A stretch of 64,000 nucleotides of DNA, from NCBI GenBank assembly GCA_963575745.1, contig CAUYUJ010021075.1, positions 62,001-126,000 of the forward strand, in the 5' to 3' direction. Below the pieces are notes generated by a model. The model made no database searches, was not told the origin of the DNA, and was given only the letters and a program-made list of their open reading frames with translations. Shown in pieces: positions 54,355 to 64,000 of this stretch. This DNA comes from Prorocentrum cordatum. Taxonomy: Eukaryota > Sar > Dinophyceae > Prorocentrales > Prorocentraceae. The position numbers and the translations under genes were made by a program. Position 1 is the first letter of the stretch. Each line of letters starts with the position of its first letter.

Positions 54355-54545
54355 CAGGGTCCAGTTCGATCCGATCGATCCGATTCGATGCCGATATTCC
54401 AACGATCCGATGCGACCCGATGCTTGCATGGCGCTGTTATGCATGCTGGCGCAGCCGATCCGACTCGCTCTCGATTCCTCGCCGATGCTGCACGATCCAA
54501 TGCACGTTTCGACTCGATCGGGCTTACCGATTCGATATTGATCGA
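54355..54545. repeat. ATCCGATCCGAC-type dispersed repeat, copy 2
   Basis: Same block order as 15985-16195, ending TTACCGATTCGATATTGATCG. Confidence 0.6.
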
Positions 54546-54587
54546 TCGTGTCCCCAAGGCAGAGGCGGGGGAGGAATAGGATGGGAG

Positions 54588-55682
54588 GAAGAGCAGGAAG
54601 AGCAGGAGGCGAAGGCGGAGGAGGAAGAAATTAGGAGAGAAGGAGGAGGAGGAGGAGGAGGAGGAGGAGGAGGAGGAGGAGGAGGAGGGAGGAGGAGGAG
54701 GAGGAGGAGGAGGAGGAGGAGGAGGAGGAGCATATGGAGAAGGAGGAGCGAGAGGAGGAGGGAGAAGGCGAGGAGGAGGAGGAGGTGGAGGACGACGACG
54801 ACGAGGAGCTTATGGAGGTGGAGGAGGAGGAGGAGGAGGAGGAGGAGGAGGTGAGGACGAGGACGAGGACGAGGCCGAGGACGAGGAGGAGGACGAGGAG
54901 GAAGGAGGAGGGGAGAAGCAGGGGAGGAGGATAGGAGGAGGAGGAGGGGAGAGGAGGGGAGAGGGCGGAGAGGAGTAGAGGAGAAGGAGGAGGTGAGGAG
55001 GAGGACGAGGAGGGGAGCGAGGAGGAGGCTTGAGACGAGGACAAGGGCGGAGGTGGAGAGGAGGGGTCGAGGTGAAGGAGGAGGTAGGAGGAGGGGGTGG
55101 ACGAAGAGGTGGAGGAGGAGGGAGAGTACGAGCAGAAGGAGAGGAGGAGATGAGGAAGAGGATGAGGAAGAGTGAGGGATGAGGATGAGGAGGAGGAGGA
55201 GGATGGGAGGAAAGGGATGTGATGAATGATTGATGATGATATGATGATGATGATGATGAGGTTGATGATGATGTGATGATGATGATGATGAATATGATGT
55301 TGGATGGATGATGATGAGATGTTGATGATGATGATGATGATGTGTTGATGTTGATTGATGATGATGAATATGATGATCGATGATGATGATGATGATGATT
55401 GAGGATGATGATGATGATGATGATGATGATGGTGGTGGTGATGTTGATGATGCTTATGCTGATGTGATGATGATGATGAGATGATGTTGATGATGGCATG
55501 ATGTTGATGATGTTGTTAGTTTGATGATGATGATGATGTTATGATTATGTTTATTATGAGGAAGAGGGAGGGAGGAAGACGGGAAGAGGAGGAGGATTGA
55601 GGATGAGGAGGTGGAGTGAGGTCGAGGGACGAGGAGGAGGAGGAGGACGAGGAGGAGGAGGAGGAGGAGGAGGAGGACGGGG
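54588..55682. repeat. Compound GGA/GAT/GGA tract, 1.1 kb
   Basis: GGA/GAG triplets to about 55195, GAT/ATG triplets to 55545, then GGA again. Asp, Glu, Arg, Met and Ser homopolymer frames only. Confidence 0.95.
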
Positions 55683-55875
55683 AGGCCCGTCCCGCCCGCG
55701 AGGCCCGCGGGTGCCGCCACGGAGGCCAGGCGGTCTCCCTCGCGGAGACGGCCCGAAGAGTAGGCGCGCCTTGCGCCCCGGCTGCGGGTGGGTGGGGGGG
55801 CACGGCGGAGGGCCGGGCGAAATCGAAGTCGGGTGCCCCCAAACGGTGCGATGACCACACTCATCAGAGGAAAAA

Positions 55876-56004
55876 GGGACCCATACCTCTACCTTCCCTC
55901 GTGTTCCCCCTTTTTGGGGCCTCCTGAGAAGCCCTCGTCGCCACCGCTGGATTCGCCTCGAAATCCTTGTCAGAACGCACCCCGTGAGAGGTCCAGGGAG
56001 TTCC
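55876..56004. mobile_element. IR10 element, copy 4
   Basis: GGGACCCATACCTCTACC left; GAGAAGCCCTCGTCGCCACC and GCACCCCGTGAGAGGTCC inside. The flanking word AGGTCGGGTGCCCCCAAC recurs on both sides (55826 and 56009), a candidate long flank duplication. Confidence 0.6.
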
Positions 56005-56045
56005 CCAAGGTCGGGTGCCCCCAACCGGTGTGGCGACCACACTCA

Positions 56046-56275
56046 AGCAGTGGCGGAGCGTCCTGACTCGCCTTTGAGCCCACCAAAGAATGTTGTAAGA
56101 ACTCGTTTGTGGCCTGCACGAAATGATCTTAGAACGTTTCTGGTTGAGACTATCTCGTTCTCAGCACATCGGGTTGATGTCACAAGAACATTGTTTATGT
56201 TCTTAGAACATGTTGGGGTTCTAAGAGAATTTCGTGGTCGGCCTATAGGAATGCTGGGACGGTCGGTCCCTGCTC
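56046..56275. mobile_element. IR9 element, copy 2
   Basis: GAGCAGTGGCGGAGCGTCC-like left end and GGACGGTCGGTCCCTGCTC right end are inverted; six TTCTAAGA/TCTTAGAA words between. Confidence 0.65.
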
Positions 56276-56439
56276 AACACACCGCGTTGGGCCCTTTTGT
56301 TCGACTCCCTGGCGATAACGGCTGTTACTGGGGGGAGAATTCATCGTTAGTTCTAACGGCTGGTTTTGGCCCGTGGGCCCGGGCCGCGTTCTCGCCCTCT
56401 TGTCCATTCCCCGCTCGCCTCCGAGAGTACGCAGCCATT

Positions 56440-57430
56440 TAAGCCTCCGGTGGGGCCAAACGTGTGAGGAATGCGCCGACATGGGTGCGGTGAGCGCATG
56501 CGAGCGCAGCCATTGGGGCCTTCTGTGGAGCTCCCCGTGGTGCCACCAAAGGTTTGAGGGGTATGCCGAACTGAGCACGGTGGCGCATGCGAACGCAGCC
56601 ACTGGGGCTGTCGGTGGAGCTCCCTATGGGGCCACCAAACGTGTGAGGGGTCTGCCGAAATGGGTGGGGTGGGCGCATTCGAACGCAGCGACAGGAGCCT
56701 TACGTGGGGTTGCCTATGGGGCCGCGAACCGTGTGAGGGGGTGTGCCGAAATTGGCGCGGTGAGCCCATGCGAACGCAGCCAATTGGGGGTGGGAACGTG
56801 TGAACGCAGCCACAGGAGCCTTAGGCGGAGCTGCCTATGGGGTGTGTGCATGCGAACGCAGCCACTGGGGCTGTCGGTGGAGCTCCCTATGGGGCCACCA
56901 AACGTGTGAGGGGTCTGCCGAAATGGGTGGGGTGGGCGCATTCGAACGCAGCGACAGGAGCCTTACGTGGGGTTGCCTATGGGGCCGCGAACCGTGTGAG
57001 GGGGTGTGCCGAAATTGGCGCGGTGAGCCCATGCGAACGCAGCCAATTGGGGGTGGGAACGTGTGAACGCAGCCACAGGAGCCTTAGGCGGAGCTGCCTA
57101 TGGGGTGTGTGCATGCGAACGCAGCGACCGGGGCCTTCGGTGGAGCTCTCTATGGGCCGACACGTGTGCGGTGGGCGCATGCGATCGCAACCACTGAGGC
57201 CTTCGGTGGAGCTCCCTATGGGGCCTCGAAGCGGGTGATGGGTGTCAAAATTGGTGCGGTGGGCACATGCGAACGCCACCACTTGAGTCTTCGTTGGAGC
57301 TGTCCATGGGGCCATAAAACGTGTAAGGGGTGTGCCGACATGGGTGCGGTTGGCCCGTGAGAGCGCATCCTTTGGGGCACACGGTGGCGCTTTCTATGGG
57401 GCCTCGAAGTAAGAGCGTGTGAGAGGTGTG
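56440..57430 (+). repeat. 90-bp satellite, module 1 (+ sense)
   Basis: Units of 90 bp marked by GTGTGAGGGGTNTGCCGAAA, GCATGCGAACGCAGCCAC and GGTGGAGCTCCCTATGGGGC. About 56595-56850 is repeated almost exactly at 56858-57113, a higher-order duplication of 263 bp. The unit is a multiple of three, hence open frames, but indels between units break them. Confidence 0.9.
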
Positions 57431-57719
57431 CCGGAACGATGATAACGGTGATGATGGTGGCGACGAAGACACGCGGAGGACAGAAGCGGGGACGGGACGA
57501 GGAGGGGCAGGAGGAGAGGAAGCAGACGCAGGGCGCTGTCTCTTCAAAACGGAGAGCCAACAACACAGGATAATTGAACACATACAAAAACAAAACCAAC
57601 CAAACACATTGATTGTCAGTTGTTGTTCCTGGGCGTGGGGGGGAACAGAAAAAGGAGGAGGAAAAGGGAGAAGGAGGAGGAGGAGGAGGAACTCCTCGTC
57701 ATCCTCCCCGATACAACCA
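57431..57719. other. Hinge of the inverted satellite modules
   Basis: Contains the A end in plus sense (GCGCTGTCTCTTCAAAACG, CAACACAGGATAATTGAAC), then unique AT-richer sequence and a short GGA tract. The same A end returns inverted at about 57745-57805. Confidence 0.7.
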
Positions 57720-59360
57720 AGCAAACCGATAATTTTGAGTTGTTCCCAACCATCCTGTGGTGTTGGGTCCTCGTTTTGAAGAGACAGCGCCCCGCGTTCA
57801 CTCCTTCCTTCCTCCCTCTGCCCCCTCCTCCCTCCTCCCCCTCCGCGTCAGCCACACCCATTTCGGCACACCCCTCACACGGTTCGTGGCCCCATAGGGA
57901 GCCCCACCGAGGGCCCCAATGGCTGCGTCCGCATGGCGGCACCACACCCATTTCGGCACACCCCTCACACGTTTCGTGGCCCCATAGGGAGCTCCACCGA
58001 GGACCCCAGTGGCTGCGTCCGCATGGCGGCACCGCACCCATTTCGGCACACCCCTCACACGTTTCGTGGCCCCATAGGGAGCTCCACCGAGGGCCCCAGT
58101 GGCTGCGTCCGCATGGCGGCACCGCACCCATTGCGGCACACCCCTCACACGTTCGTGGCCCCATAGGGAGCTCCACCGAGGGCCCCACCGCACCCATGGT
58201 TTCTGGCGGGAGTTCCAGCGAGGGCCCCAGTGGCTGCGTCATGGCGGCACCGCACCCATTTCGGCACACCCCTCACACGTTTCGTGGCCCCATAGGGAGC
58301 TCCACCGAGGGCCACCCCTCAGTGGCTGCGTTGCGCATGCCTCCCCGCACCCATTTCGGCACCCCCTCACACGTTTCGTGGCCCCATAGGGAGCTCCACC
58401 GAAGGCCCCAGTGGCTGCGTTGGCGCAGGCCACCCCTCACAAGAGCTCCCCGAGGGCCCCATGGCTGCGTTGCGGCCGCACCCATTTCGGCACACCCCTC
58501 ACACGTTTCGTGGCCCCATAGGAGCTCCACCGAGGGCCATGTCATTTCGGCACACCCCTCACACTTTCGTGGGGAGCTCCACCGTGGCTGCGCATGGCGG
58601 TACCGCCCCATTCGGCACACCGGCACACCTCACACGTTTCGTGGCCCCATAGGGAGCTCCACCGAGGCCCCAGTGGCTGCGTTGGCATGGCAGCACCGCA
58701 CCCATGTCGAAACACCCCCCCTCACACGTTGCGTGGCCCCATAGGGAGCTCCACCGAGAGCCCCAGTGGCTGCGTTGACATGGCGGCACCGCACCCATTC
58801 CGGCACACCCCTCACACGTTTCGTGGCCCCATAGGGAGCTCCACCGAGGTGCCCAGTGGCTGCGTTGACATGGCGGCACCGCACCCATTCCGGCACACCC
58901 CTCACACGTTTCGTGGGCCCGTAGAGAGCTCCACCGAGGGCCCCAGTGGCTGCGTTGGCATGGCGGCACCGCACCCATTTCGGCACACCCTCACACGTTT
59001 CGTGGCCCCATAGGGAGCTCCACCGAGAGCCCCAGTGGCTGCGTTCGCATGGCGGCACCGCACCCATTTCGGCACACCCCTCACACGTTTCGCCGCCGAG
59101 GGCCCAGGACAGCGCTTCGTTGCCCCATAGGGAGCTCCACCGAAGGCCCCAGTGCTACCGCCCGCATGCGTCCCGTACGCCCAGGACAGCGCTTCGTGGC
59201 TCCATAGGGAGCTCCACCAAAGGCCCCAGTGCTACCGCCCGCATGCGTCCCGTACGCCCAGGACAGCGTTTCGTGGCACGCCTTTCGTGGCCCCATAGGG
59301 AGCCCCACCGAAAGCGGTACCCACAAAGCGTTATTCACAATTGCATATGGTTGGGTCCTT
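57720..59360 (-). mobile_element. Foldback-like module 2 (A end, satellite, B end)
   Basis: Reads in minus sense relative to module 1. The A end (CCTGTGGTGTTGGGTCCTCG, GTTTTGAAGAGACAGCGCCC) is at the left, about 15 satellite units of 90 bp and three variant units of ~77 bp follow, and the B end (GAAAGCGGTACCCACAAAGC then GGTTGGGTCCTTCGCC) closes it at 59355. No protein gene inside. Confidence 0.7.
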
Positions 59361-59395
59361 CGCCAGGATAATTGTTGCTCGGGGCGGGAAGAAAA

Positions 59396-59632
59396 AATGA
59401 GGAGGAGGAACAGGTGGAGAGAGAAGGAGGAGGAGGACCTCCCGTTCATCCCCCCAAAATGCCTAAAAGGCTGTTCCTGTGTTTCGCTTCGGGGAATGAG
59501 AGAGAAGGAGCAGAAGCAGGAGAGAGAAGGAAAAGGAGGAGAAGGAGGAGAAGGAGGAGAGAGAAGGAGAAGGAGGAGAAGGAGGACACGTAAGAGGAAG
59601 GGGAGGAGGAGAAGGACGAGGAGGAGGAAGGA
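59396..59632. repeat. GGA-rich tract
   Basis: GAGGAGGAA/AGAAGGAG words; no gene. Confidence 0.85.
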
Positions 59633-60114
59633 TGCGACTTTTGTTTTAACGGAAACAGTTCGAAAACAGCATCCGAAAGGCAAGCGCAAGCGGCGCCACG
59701 ATGTCCCATGCTCGAGAGAAAGGAGGCATGGTAGGATCACGATGATGGTGTTGATGACCAGTCGTGATGAGGAGGAGGACGGTGAGAAATACAAAGACGA
59801 AGGAGGAGAAAGGCTCCTGCGAAGTAATCGACAAAGAACCCCTCCACCTGGTGCCCACCCCCACACCCCAACCAGACGAACATATCACGCTTCCGGAACA
59901 GGGACCAGGGCGGCTCCGTCGTCTGTTTCCGACATGTTCGCGAATTTAGATGAACAAGCATTGACGCTAACTGACGCTAGCTGACGTTCGATCGACGCTA
60001 CATCTGCGCTGTCCCATCGATTACCAGACGCGAATCGACGCCAATTCACTCTGGCCACGGAACCACGAAGGTATACAAGGTTCCCATGGTTTGCTTCCGA
60101 ACGAGTCCCACCAG
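59633..60114. other. Spacer between inverted modules
   Basis: Unique-looking sequence with GACGCTA(A/G)CTGACG words at 59963-60000 related to the IR14 decamer. No gene recognised. Confidence 0.4.
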
Positions 60115-60870
60115 ACTCCCACGCTTTTTTGGGCGAAGGACCCAACCAGATGCAGTTGTGAGTGCCGCGTTGTGCCACCGCTTTCGCTTGAGCTCCCCAT
60201 GGGGCCACGAAGCGTGTGAGAGGTGTGCCGACATGAGTGCGGTGGGCCCATGCGCACGCAGACATTGGGGCTCACGGTGGAGCTCTTTGGGGCCACGGAG
60301 CGTGTGAGGAGTGCGCTGAAATTGAGTGCGGAACCGCATGCGAACGCAGCCATTGGGGCCTTCGGTGGAGCTCTCCACGGGGCCACGAAGTGTACGAGGT
60401 GTGCCCTTCGCTAGAGCTCTTTATGGGGCCACGATGCGTGTGATTAGTGTGCGGAAATGGACGGTGGAACCGCATGCGAACGTAGCCATTGGAGCCTTCA
60501 GTGCAGCTCCCTATGGGGCCACCAAATGTGTGAGGGGTCTGCCGAAATGGACGGTGCAATCGCATGCGAACGCAGCCAATTGGGGCCTTCGGTGGAGCTC
60601 CCAATGGGGCCACGAAGCGTGTGAGGGGCGCGCCGAGATGGGGGGTGGAACTGCATGCAAAGAGGTCATTGGGGCCTTAGGTGGAGCTCGGTATGGAGCA
60701 ACGAGACGTGCGAATGTCACGCCGAAGTTGGCTCGCGGAGAGCGGAGGCAGGGATGGGAGGAGGGGCAGCGGGAGGAGGAGGAGGATATTGAGGAGGTGG
60801 GACCAGGTCGTTGTTTCTTCAAAACGAGGGCCCACCACCGCAGGATGGCTGGGAATGATTTCCACTTGTC
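60115..60870 (+). mobile_element. Foldback-like module 3 (B end, satellite, A end)
   Basis: Plus sense. B end inverted (GGCGAAGGACCCAACC, then CGCTTTCGCTTGAGCTCCCC), about six satellite units, then the A end (TTGTTTCTTCAAAACGAGG, CACCGCAGGATGGCTGGGAA). Same architecture as module 2 in mirror image, shorter. Confidence 0.7.
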
Positions 60871-60957
60871 CGCCGTCGGGGGCGCCAGTCCCAGGGCAGC
60901 TGGAAAGTCGATACCCCCACCTGCACCGTCGGAGTATAAAATTTCCAGTCCCCCTGG

Positions 60958-61135
60958 GACAGGCGCGGGGTGGGTCGCGGGTGGGTCGCGAGGTGAGTCG
61001 CGGGGAGGGTCGCGGATAGGTCGCGGGCCCCGTCGCGGGTGGGTCGCGGGTGGGTCGCGCGCGGGTAGGCCGCAGGTGGCCCGCGGGTGGGCCGCGGGTG
61101 GGCCGCGGGTGGGTCGCGGGTGGGTCGCGGGGGGA
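60958..61135. repeat. GGGTGGGTCGC minisatellite
   Basis: GGTGGGTCGCGG/GGTGGGCCGCGG words about every 10-11 bp, then a CAA/CAG-rich tail to 61197. Confidence 0.85.
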
Positions 61136-61361
61136 ACGACAACAACAACATAACGCAACAGCAGCAGCAGCAACAACGACAACAACAACAACAACATAGC
61201 AAGAATCCGCTCCGCGGAGTCCCACTTCAGCCACGCACCCAGGGACAGTGAATGACCGCTCGGCCCCCTCACTCTGATAAACTTCCCAGCCGCCACGGGA
61301 CAGGCGTCCCCGCTTGCGGAAGAGCTCCTTTGAAGCCGGTCTGCGCTTCTAAGCAATTGCC

Positions 61362-61492
61362 TTGGCATCGCTCGAACGTGTGCAATTTTCCTTCGGCGAG
61401 GACCATCGAGGAGCATCCTTGATCATTTGGCGAAAAAACCACGCACGAAACCGAAAAAAAAACACAGGGAATGGACGTCCGAGCGATGGCCA
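61362..61492. mobile_element. IR2 element, copy 10
   Basis: Complete. Flanks CAATTGCC and CAGTTGCC could be an 8-bp target duplication with one mismatch. Confidence 0.75.
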
Positions 61493-62007
61493 GTTGCCAC
61501 CACGCGCAGCATAAGTGGAAACTCCTGGGGGTGCGCTCGCGAGCGGAAGGCGTTCCACGACACCGCTGCATCACGTTTCGGGCGAAGGCCCGCACACCCC
61601 TTGGGTGGACATCACGGCTGGCTTGCGCCGCGTTGGCGCGGCGGCGACGCCGGCTCGGGCGTTCGAGCTCGAACGCGGCCGGCCGCCCAGAACCGGCCGC
61701 TGTCGAGCGATCTGCGGCATCGGGAAGCCGGTATCGTTCAAGGGGCGGAACGAGCCATTCGGCGTCAGAAACCAACGCCCGCGACATCGCGGCGCGGACC
61801 AGCCGTACACGTGCGGCTCGCGCCTTGCATTCCCCGGATGCTCTGCGCGGTTCCCGCCTCTTCGTGTTTTTTCCCCAGATTCCTCCGCTGTTCCTCAATT
61901 CGTTCCAGGCGTGTGCCGCCCGCAGCCCGACCGGCGCTTGCACCAGTCCATATTCGATTGCGCCCGCTGATCTAAACATGTACGGCTCCCATGCAGGAAG
62001 CTATAAG
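61493..62007. other. Intron-like spacer, no gene called
   Basis: Mixed sequence open in several frames; Arg/Ala-rich translations. No exon recognised. Confidence 0.35.
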
Positions 62008-62325
62008 GTGCCGATGCCGCTGCTCCCCGGACCTCTCCGGGCTGCGTTCCCCAGATCATTGGATCCATATGTTGTTCGGTTCCGATCGGTAGCGACCGAT
62101 CGGTATTCCAAATCGGTCGCGACCCACCGCGACCGATCCAAAAATCTGTCGCGACTGGCCGCCACCGATCGCGACCGACTCCAAGAATTGAAGCAACATC
62201 GGTCGCAACCGTTCTCGTCGGCCGCGACTGGGAAATTCCAGCAGCCAATGATCAGGGTCCGAGAGCCATATCGAAGCAAATCCAGCGGTGGCGACGAGAG
62301 CCACCAAGGGTGGCGGTATGGGCAC
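62008..62325. mobile_element. IR10 element interrupted by an IR11 element
   Basis: The outer parts are an IR10 copy in reverse sense (GGTGCCGATGCCGCTGCTCC at the left; AGCGGTGGCGACGAGAGCC and GGTATGGGCACC at the right). At 62052-62257 it is split by an IR11 unit whose ends are AGATCATTGGATC and CCAATGATCAGG. Confidence 0.6.
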
Positions 62326-62428
62326 CCTCTCCTTCTCCGATCGCGCTCGGAGGCCGTGGGCACGTCCGTGGAGGCCTCGCCGCGAGCGCGCGCGGCAGCG
62401 TCCGCCGAGCCGCCGCGGACAGCATCAA

Positions 62429-62432
62429 CGGC

Positions 62433-62488
<56 letters not shown>
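62429..62488. repeat. (ACG)n microsatellite
   Basis: Nineteen CGA/ACG triplets, 57 bp before the acceptor of carrier exon 6. Confidence 0.95.
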
Positions 62489-62544
62489 CGAGCGGGGGCA
62501 GCGGCGAGCGGCGGCGGCGGGCGCCGTGCCCTCGGGATCTCGAG

Positions 62545-62646
62545 GCCTCGGCGGGCCGCGGGGGTTCTTCGTCGGCGCGGGCGCCACCGTCAGCCGCGAG
62601 CTGGCCTTCGCCGTGGTGCAGATGCCGGTCTTCGAGGACGCTTCGG
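62545..62646 (+). CDS. Mitochondrial carrier exon 6 of 6 in window
   Basis: Starts after the AG at 62543-62544 (CTCGAG|G). Reads LGGPRGFFVGAGATVSREL then AFAVVQMPVFEDAS. This is the even-numbered helix of a carrier repeat in SAM-type form: G-F-F-x-G-x-x-x-T-x-x-R-E-x-x-F-x-x-x-Q-x-P-x-(F/Y)-E. It completes the second repeat begun in exon 4. One base from exon 5 plus two here give Arg. The donor GG|GTAGGA at 62647 is immediately followed by an IR3 insertion. The third repeat should lie beyond the right edge. Confidence 0.6.
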
Positions 62647-62651
62647 GTAGG

Positions 62652-62825
62652 AGCAAGTCGTGCCTGCCCCCCTACAGGAGGAATATTCAAAAATAGGTAA
62701 AAAACAAAAAAAAAAAAAAAAAAAAAAAGTATGGGGACAATTTTTGGGGGGGGGGATTTGGGGGGATATTTCTGGGGTATCTTTAATTCCAGAATCCCCC
62801 TGTAGGGGGACAGGCCCCCGACCTA
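62652..62825. mobile_element. IR3 element, copy 8
   Basis: AGCAAGTCGTGCCTGCC to GCCCCCGACCTA. Contains a long A-run (about 62707-62728) and a G-run. Candidate flanks CGGGTAGG and AGGGCAGG differ at two positions; the left flank overlaps the exon 6 splice donor. Confidence 0.7.
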
Positions 62826-63160
62826 AGGGCAGGATCGGGCGGGCGGTAATGGTGGGCGACTGGCGTGCAGGAGCGGAAGAAGGACGCACGCGTGCATGAA
62901 TCCACGCCCGGTTCGAACGTACGCGTTGCGCGATGGCACGAGGCGTCTCGCGGTCTGGGGGGGCCGTATGCATGTACGCGGTAAGGGCGCGTACGTCCTT
63001 TTTGTGGGTTTCCTATGAATTTGGGGTGGAGGAAAGGGTCCTGAAGGGAGCCTTTGAGGTCCATGTTGGGACCCTGCTGGCTCCCAAAGGGGCCCTGGAG
63101 GGCCGTAGGGCCCTTTTCCTCACCCCCTATATATGCCCCCCCCCTCCCATGACCACCCGC
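62826..63160. other. Intron-like spacer
   Basis: CGTACGCGTTGCGCGA and GTATGCATGTACGCG words resemble those at 8400-8525, so partly repeat-derived. No exon of the third carrier repeat seen. Confidence 0.4.
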
Positions 63161-63164
63161 CCCA

Positions 63165-63340
63165 GAGTAGGAGATCGACTACAGATGTGATGTGCCCCAT
63201 AACTGGTATGTTTCGCCGACTCCACAAAAAGTGCGTAGAATGTTCTTAGATCTACAACTGCAGTGCACAGAGTTCTCATATATTCGACGTACAACAATTC
63301 TGGGGTAAATCAATTAACTCTGCAGTCGATATCCTACTCG
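63165..63340. mobile_element. IR8 element, copy 3
   Basis: AGAGTAGGAGATCGACTACAG to CTGCAGTCGATATCCTACTC; AT-rich interior. Confidence 0.65.
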
Positions 63341-63589
63341 AACATTTTGGGGGGGATCGGTTCAAGGGTAGACTCGACATCGCGTAAGGATGACACTTCG
63401 CCGGAGTGACCTTTGGTGCGGTCCCTCAGGGGTCCCCCGATCGCCGATCGCGGTGCGATAGTAGCGTCTTGCGCGCTCGTGATCGGTCCCCCCCGCGGCG
63501 CCCCAAAAGCCGCGCGCCAAAGGTCACTCTTGCCAAGGGTCACACCTGCCGATAGACGAAATGTTGAGGTTCGAGGTTCGGGGCATTTG

Positions 63590-63778
63590 CACGGGCAGTG
63601 AGAAGGAGAAGGCCTTCTCAGAAGGTTCAGAAGTCCCCCGGCCTTCTGAGAAGTTTCCTGAGCCTTCCCCGCAGGCACGGAACAATTCACAGAAGGCGCG
63701 AGGGTGCTTCTGAGCAGTCCCGCCGCCTCCTGAGAAGGCCTTCTCTTTCTCGCTTCCCCCCCCTCGCTCGCCGCCGAG
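63590..63778. mobile_element. IR7 element, copy 4
   Basis: GCAGTGAGAAGGAGAAGGCC to GGCCTTCTCTTTCTCGCTTC and CTCGCTCGCCGCC; nearly the same layout as the 49835 copy. Confidence 0.7.
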
Positions 63779-64000
63779 TTTATTACACAAGAATTTCGTG
63801 GTAGGCCTCGTGGTGGCAACAGCAATGCAGTTGGTCCCTCCTGAATGGGGGCGCGCGCGCCGGGGCGCGCCGCCGCCAGCTGGGGGCTTCTCCTGGGTGG
63901 CAGTTGGGTCTCCACTGTCGTGGAAAAATCCAGACGGGCAGTGCTCGGGGCAAAGGGCCGAAGGGCCTCGGAGCAGGTTCGCTCGCCTTGCCGTTTGAAC

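Noticed and set aside
57620-58744. A 374-codon plus frame rich in His, Pro, Gly and Ser
   Set aside because: Runs through the 90-bp satellite and switches register at unit indels; the minus strand is equally open.

Overview
Nuclear DNA of a large, GC-rich, repeat-saturated eukaryotic genome, most probably a dinoflagellate (Prorocentrum/Symbiodiniaceae type). The reasons are: no bacterial-style gene packing, kilobase-scale satellites, dozens of short palindromic elements, very short exon-like islands in enormous introns with GT or GC donors and AG acceptors, and a 100-N scaffold gap inside a GT microsatellite. The organism is an inference; no spliced-leader, rRNA or convincing tRNA gene was seen.

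Layout. 0-19 kb: mostly short inverted-repeat elements (80-200 bp) between low-information spacers. 19-30.5 kb: satellite country, with a 2.3-kb (ACT)n tract, a 4.3-kb degenerate ~15-bp array, a ~2.8-kb array of ~101-bp units, then a short return of the 15-bp array. 31.3-33.3 kb: the clearest gene, a secreted cysteine-rich protein made of 69-residue repeats with broken reading frames. 33.7-40 kb: more palindromic elements and the assembly gap. 40.4-62.6 kb (+): six short exon-like islands that chain in compatible phase into the first and second repeats of a mitochondrial carrier resembling the S-adenosylmethionine carrier (SLC25A26 type). The remaining carrier repeat would lie to the right of the window and the N-terminus to the left of 40.4 kb. 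56.4-60.9 kb: a 90-bp satellite arranged as alternating inverted modules with defined ends, like a foldback element.

Inverted-repeat families are named here IR1 (hairpin around GGCGCTCCGCGCGG), IR2 (GGCATCGCTCGGACGT ends), IR3 (TTARGTCGGGC ends, 8-bp target duplications), IR4 (TACAGTCRACCCGC), IR5 (TACAGTGGAGRCCC), IR6 (GATGCATCGGCGATGC core), IR7 (GGCCTTCTCAGAAGG), IR8 (GAGTAGGAGATCGAC), IR9 (TTCTAAGAACA), IR10 (GGTACCNATACC), IR11 (CGGTCGCGACCG clusters), IR12 (CCTGGGAYAYACC), IR13 (ATGCCCAACRGCAG) and IR14 (TAGCGTCGAT inside). R15 and R16 are dispersed repeats without a clear palindrome. None carries a transposase, so all would depend on a source elsewhere. All coordinates of repeats were read by eye and can be off by several bases.

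Nothing in the window forms an operon; the carrier gene and the cysteine-rich gene are unrelated neighbours. All function statements rest on motif recognition alone.
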